Shown: one piece after another, positions 61,401-64,000 of the stretch
Numbering within the stretch: the first letter of the stretch is position 1
How the letters are laid out: the number at the start of each line of letters is the position of its first letter
Assembly (NCBI GenBank): GCA_013398955.1
Contig: VWPU01012620.1
Location: 1-64,000 of the forward strand
Source of the DNA: Callaeas wilsoni
Lineage: Eukaryota; Chordata; Aves; Passeriformes; Callaeidae
Length of the DNA: 64,000 nt
Direction: 5' to 3'
The notes under the pieces: model-generated
The model's input: the letters and a program-made list of their open reading frames with translations, nothing else
Told to the model about the DNA's origin: nothing
The model's database searches: none
Made by a program: the position numbers and the translations under genes

Positions 61401-64000
61401 CTGCTCGCTCCTTCCTCGTGTTGTGGTGGGGAGGGTGAGGGAGAAAACAGCAAGGCAGATAAGGGCAGTGAGGAGCAGCTGGGCGCAGGTGAAAGAAGGG
61501 CCATCAGTGCCTTCAGGTTGTGTTTTCTTCACCTAAAATTACTTTCACCTTCTCACACGGAAGGAGAAACAGCAAGATGCCTTTTTGTTGCCTCCCTGTA
61601 CTTTGAGGTGTTAGAGGCAGGGCCACAGCACGAAACACTTGTGGCCCCTCCTGCTGATCCTGGTGATGGTGATGAAAATGGAGCAGCCCTGGCTCACAGA
61701 AGGTGCTTGGAGCTCCTGCAAGCAGGGAGACAGAATATGACAGGACAGTTCAAAGTAACAGGTATGTGTGATTTCTCCTGCCAGTGGTGCCTTTCTCTCA
61801 CACGGCCCAATTAACAGGGGTCACGGAGCACTGATTAGCTGCCTTGGCTTTTTGTGAACATAAAGCAGTGAAAAATCCAGGGTGAATGGGGGAAAAAAGA
61901 TCAAATAGACACTTATCTCAGCACTCCTGCCTGTCCCCGGCATTTGCCAGCCTAAGGAAAGAGCCTTTCCAGGAGAGACCAATGCAGGACGGTGCTGTAT
62001 CTGTGCTGATATCTCTGCTGCTTTTCTGCCTTTTCTCAGCAAAATAACAAACAAGGCACCCCCAGCAGCTGTGTCGTTCGTAGGGTTGTTGCTAGATAAG
62101 AGCCAAATAGCTGGAGAAGTGTGGGCCATGGGCAGCTGGGGAAGATCAGAGCGTGCCCTTTTGCCACACTGGTGTGTGAGATGACTTCAGTTCCTCCTTA
62201 GGAGGAGTGGACTTGCTGCCTCCTGTCCTTCGTGTGAGGGAGAAGGGGTGGGAGGCAGCACATACCAGCTCAGGGGAGGCAGAAGGGCGTCTCCATCTAG
62301 TTCAAGACTTGCTGAGCCTGGTCTAGCAATGTTAAGGAGCCCAAGCCGGAAACTTCCGCGGTTGCTCAGGCTGTGGCTGGGGTGAGAAATCTGGACAAGC
62401 AGACCTGGAATGTTCCTGAGGGGTGGGCAGCTGTGGTAACCTTGTGCCTTCCCCTCTCTTCCCTCATCCTCCCCTTTTTTTGGGGGGTAGCAAAGCAACG
62501 CTCCCACTTCAGCTGTCATACCCAGGTTAAGTGGCTGCACTTGCTTCTGTCAAGCCAACACATGCTCCTGTGGTGTGATCCCTTATTAGACTAGACAACC
62601 CCCATCAGCTCTCCATTCTCCCTGCCTCCCCGGAGACACCGCCTCGCTCCATAGCTGTTCCTATTCTGCTTCTCTGTGGGATGCAGCATGTCTGCCAGCT
62701 CCCCTTCCAGCTTCCCCAGGTTTGATTGCATGGAAGGTTGCTCAGGGGAAGATGGAGGAAGACAAGGAATGGGAGTGTTCTTACAGCTGCTGACAGCCAT
62801 GGGTTTTCGTAGATCATTTTTTCCCCTCTCCTAAAGACGAACACTTTTGGAGTTCAGGTGGGAAGTCCACAGCATCCAACCGTGTAAATTAGATTTCTTT
62901 AGCAGGATTGTGTGGCCCTTCTGCTGGTGAACCTCCTACCCTAGCTTGGTGCTACCATGTTGGAGGAAAAGTCCAGAACCCTGATGTCTTCTCTAAGCAT
63001 CACTTCAGCATATTCTTGAGGTGGTCTTTGGTCTCTGCCACATTTGAGTTCTGGAAGTGAGTTATGGGATGGACAAATGAGGAGCAGGGAACAGCAATTG
63101 CTAGGGTGCTGAAATTACTCTGCTGTCCTTTATTTTTGTGGAAGACATGGGTATATCCTTCATGGATGTGGGAACCTCCACTTGCTCATGTTTCAGACTG
63201 CCAAATCCAGGAGTTAGGCCAGACTGTTTTATGGAAGAGCTGCTGCTACTTAAAATTCGTTAACTAGCTAATCTTTTGTCCTTCTGTTTTGCAACAAAAC
63301 AATAGTTCTAATGTAGAAAGATTGGATTCTCTTGTTCAGCAATGGTGAAGATAAGTGTCCTTGTGTGTAGAGCCCAGTGCCATCCACCTGCTTGACTCCT
63401 CAGATGTCTTTCTCTTCCCTTACCTGATGGCCACACAGGTAAGCCGCAGAATTGCTGAGATTTGGGCAATGTCTGCATTCAAAAAACTGGTTCTCGCTCC
63501 CCGTGGAGGACAAAAGGCAGACCTGTATATGCCTTGTGATGGTCTTGTGCAGCAATCTCTGCTGTCTTTACAGCTCTGGGAGGAGAAAATTCACTCTGGA
63601 GGTCCAATCAGTGTAATTTGAGGTTTTTTTCCCCCCACTTCATGATCTCATTTGGGCTTCATTAATGTCAGCTGTCCTCCTTTTGTTCACAGCCACTAGT
63701 AGGCCAGCGGGTTTTCTCCAGGCATGATTCAAAACAGGCCCTGAAAAGCAGGATGTACCTGGGTGTTTGTTTCCTTCATCACAAGAGTTCTGCCAGGGTT
63801 GGACCTTGCTGAGGTCTGTCCCAAGTGTGGTGTGGAGTTACTGCTCCCTCTAGACTGTCCTTGGCTGGACTTTTTGAAGTCTGTCCCCATCAGTGGTGCA
63901 GCTGGTGGCACTGCTGAATGTGGCTGTTCAAGCCTAAGGTCATGATTCCTGGATCTCCAGGTCATTTTGCTCTGCTGCAGTGAAGTATTTTGTGGAGAGA

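Larger units (their letters stand above)
50498..64000 (+). other. CECR2: CECR2 intron 2 (incomplete at the window end)
   Basis: The donor GTGAGTAAC opens at 50498. The next CECR2 exon, which should encode the block beginning (T)PQTFHSYLEDI, was looked for by its motifs through 64000 and not seen, so the intron is at least 13.5 kb. It holds several short two-copy tandem duplications, simple-sequence tracts and many chance open frames, the longest being 192 codons at 61236-61814 with no domain signature. AT-rich patches at 55960-56100 and 60540-60860 could be regulatory, but nothing proves it. Confidence 0.7.

Noticed and set aside
61236..61814. 192-codon open frame in intron 2
   Set aside because: Longest non-repeat frame but lacks recognisable motifs; a frame of this length is possible by chance in moderately GC-rich DNA and a minus-strand frame covers the same bases.
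50498..64000. Next CECR2 exon (PQTFHSYLEDI...)
   Set aside because: Searched by motif in the sequence and in the open frames; not seen, so probably beyond the window end.

Overview
This is vertebrate nuclear DNA, most likely from a bird. The recognisable interspersed repeats are CR1 LINEs, two of them with the avian 3' end that reads ATTCTRTG-like on the element strand, plus a few very old CR1 and MIR remnants. No Alu, B1 or L1 sequence was seen, and the spacing is that of a long, gene-poor intron rather than a compact genome.

The one coding exon I can support is at 50403-50497 (+). It encodes a 31-residue stretch, with the motif DDVEFISDLIACLLQG, that I recognise from the N-terminal region of CECR2. 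CECR2 is the bromodomain subunit of the CERF chromatin-remodelling complex, named from the human cat eye syndrome region. The exon has a strong acceptor and a GTGAGT donor. The exon encoding the CECR2 N-terminus (MCPEEGG... in human, from memory) is not in the window, and neither is the next downstream exon. The window therefore seems to hold the 3' part of a promoter CpG island (about 1-500), about 50 kb of intron 1, exon 2, and at least 13.5 kb of intron 2.

Layout: 1-500 CpG island with a YY1-like motif around an ATG at 151; 0.5-25 kb mostly unique intron with a 324-bp tandem duplication (5.06-5.71 kb) and a GC-rich minisatellite with an 88-bp higher-order unit (22.1-22.64 kb); 25.19-26.18 kb a 533-bp tandem duplication with a 73-bp-arm inverted repeat at its junction; 26.5-34.4 kb a cluster of ancient CR1 copies in both orientations, one still showing reverse-transcriptase motifs in order; 35.8-38.6 kb two MIR remnants in opposite orientation; 41.24-41.57 and 45.11-45.45 kb a pair of direct repeats identical by eye; 48.8 kb a CR1 3' end; 50.4 kb the CECR2 exon; 50.5-64 kb intron 2 with short two-copy tandem duplications.

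Almost every open reading frame in the window is chance or repeat-derived. No second protein-coding gene, tRNA, rRNA or CRISPR array was found. The most interesting structures are the foldback-plus-duplication at 25.2-26.2 kb, the 88-bp higher-order minisatellite, and a possible 10-codon alternative first exon at 151-180 that would splice in frame to the CECR2 exon.
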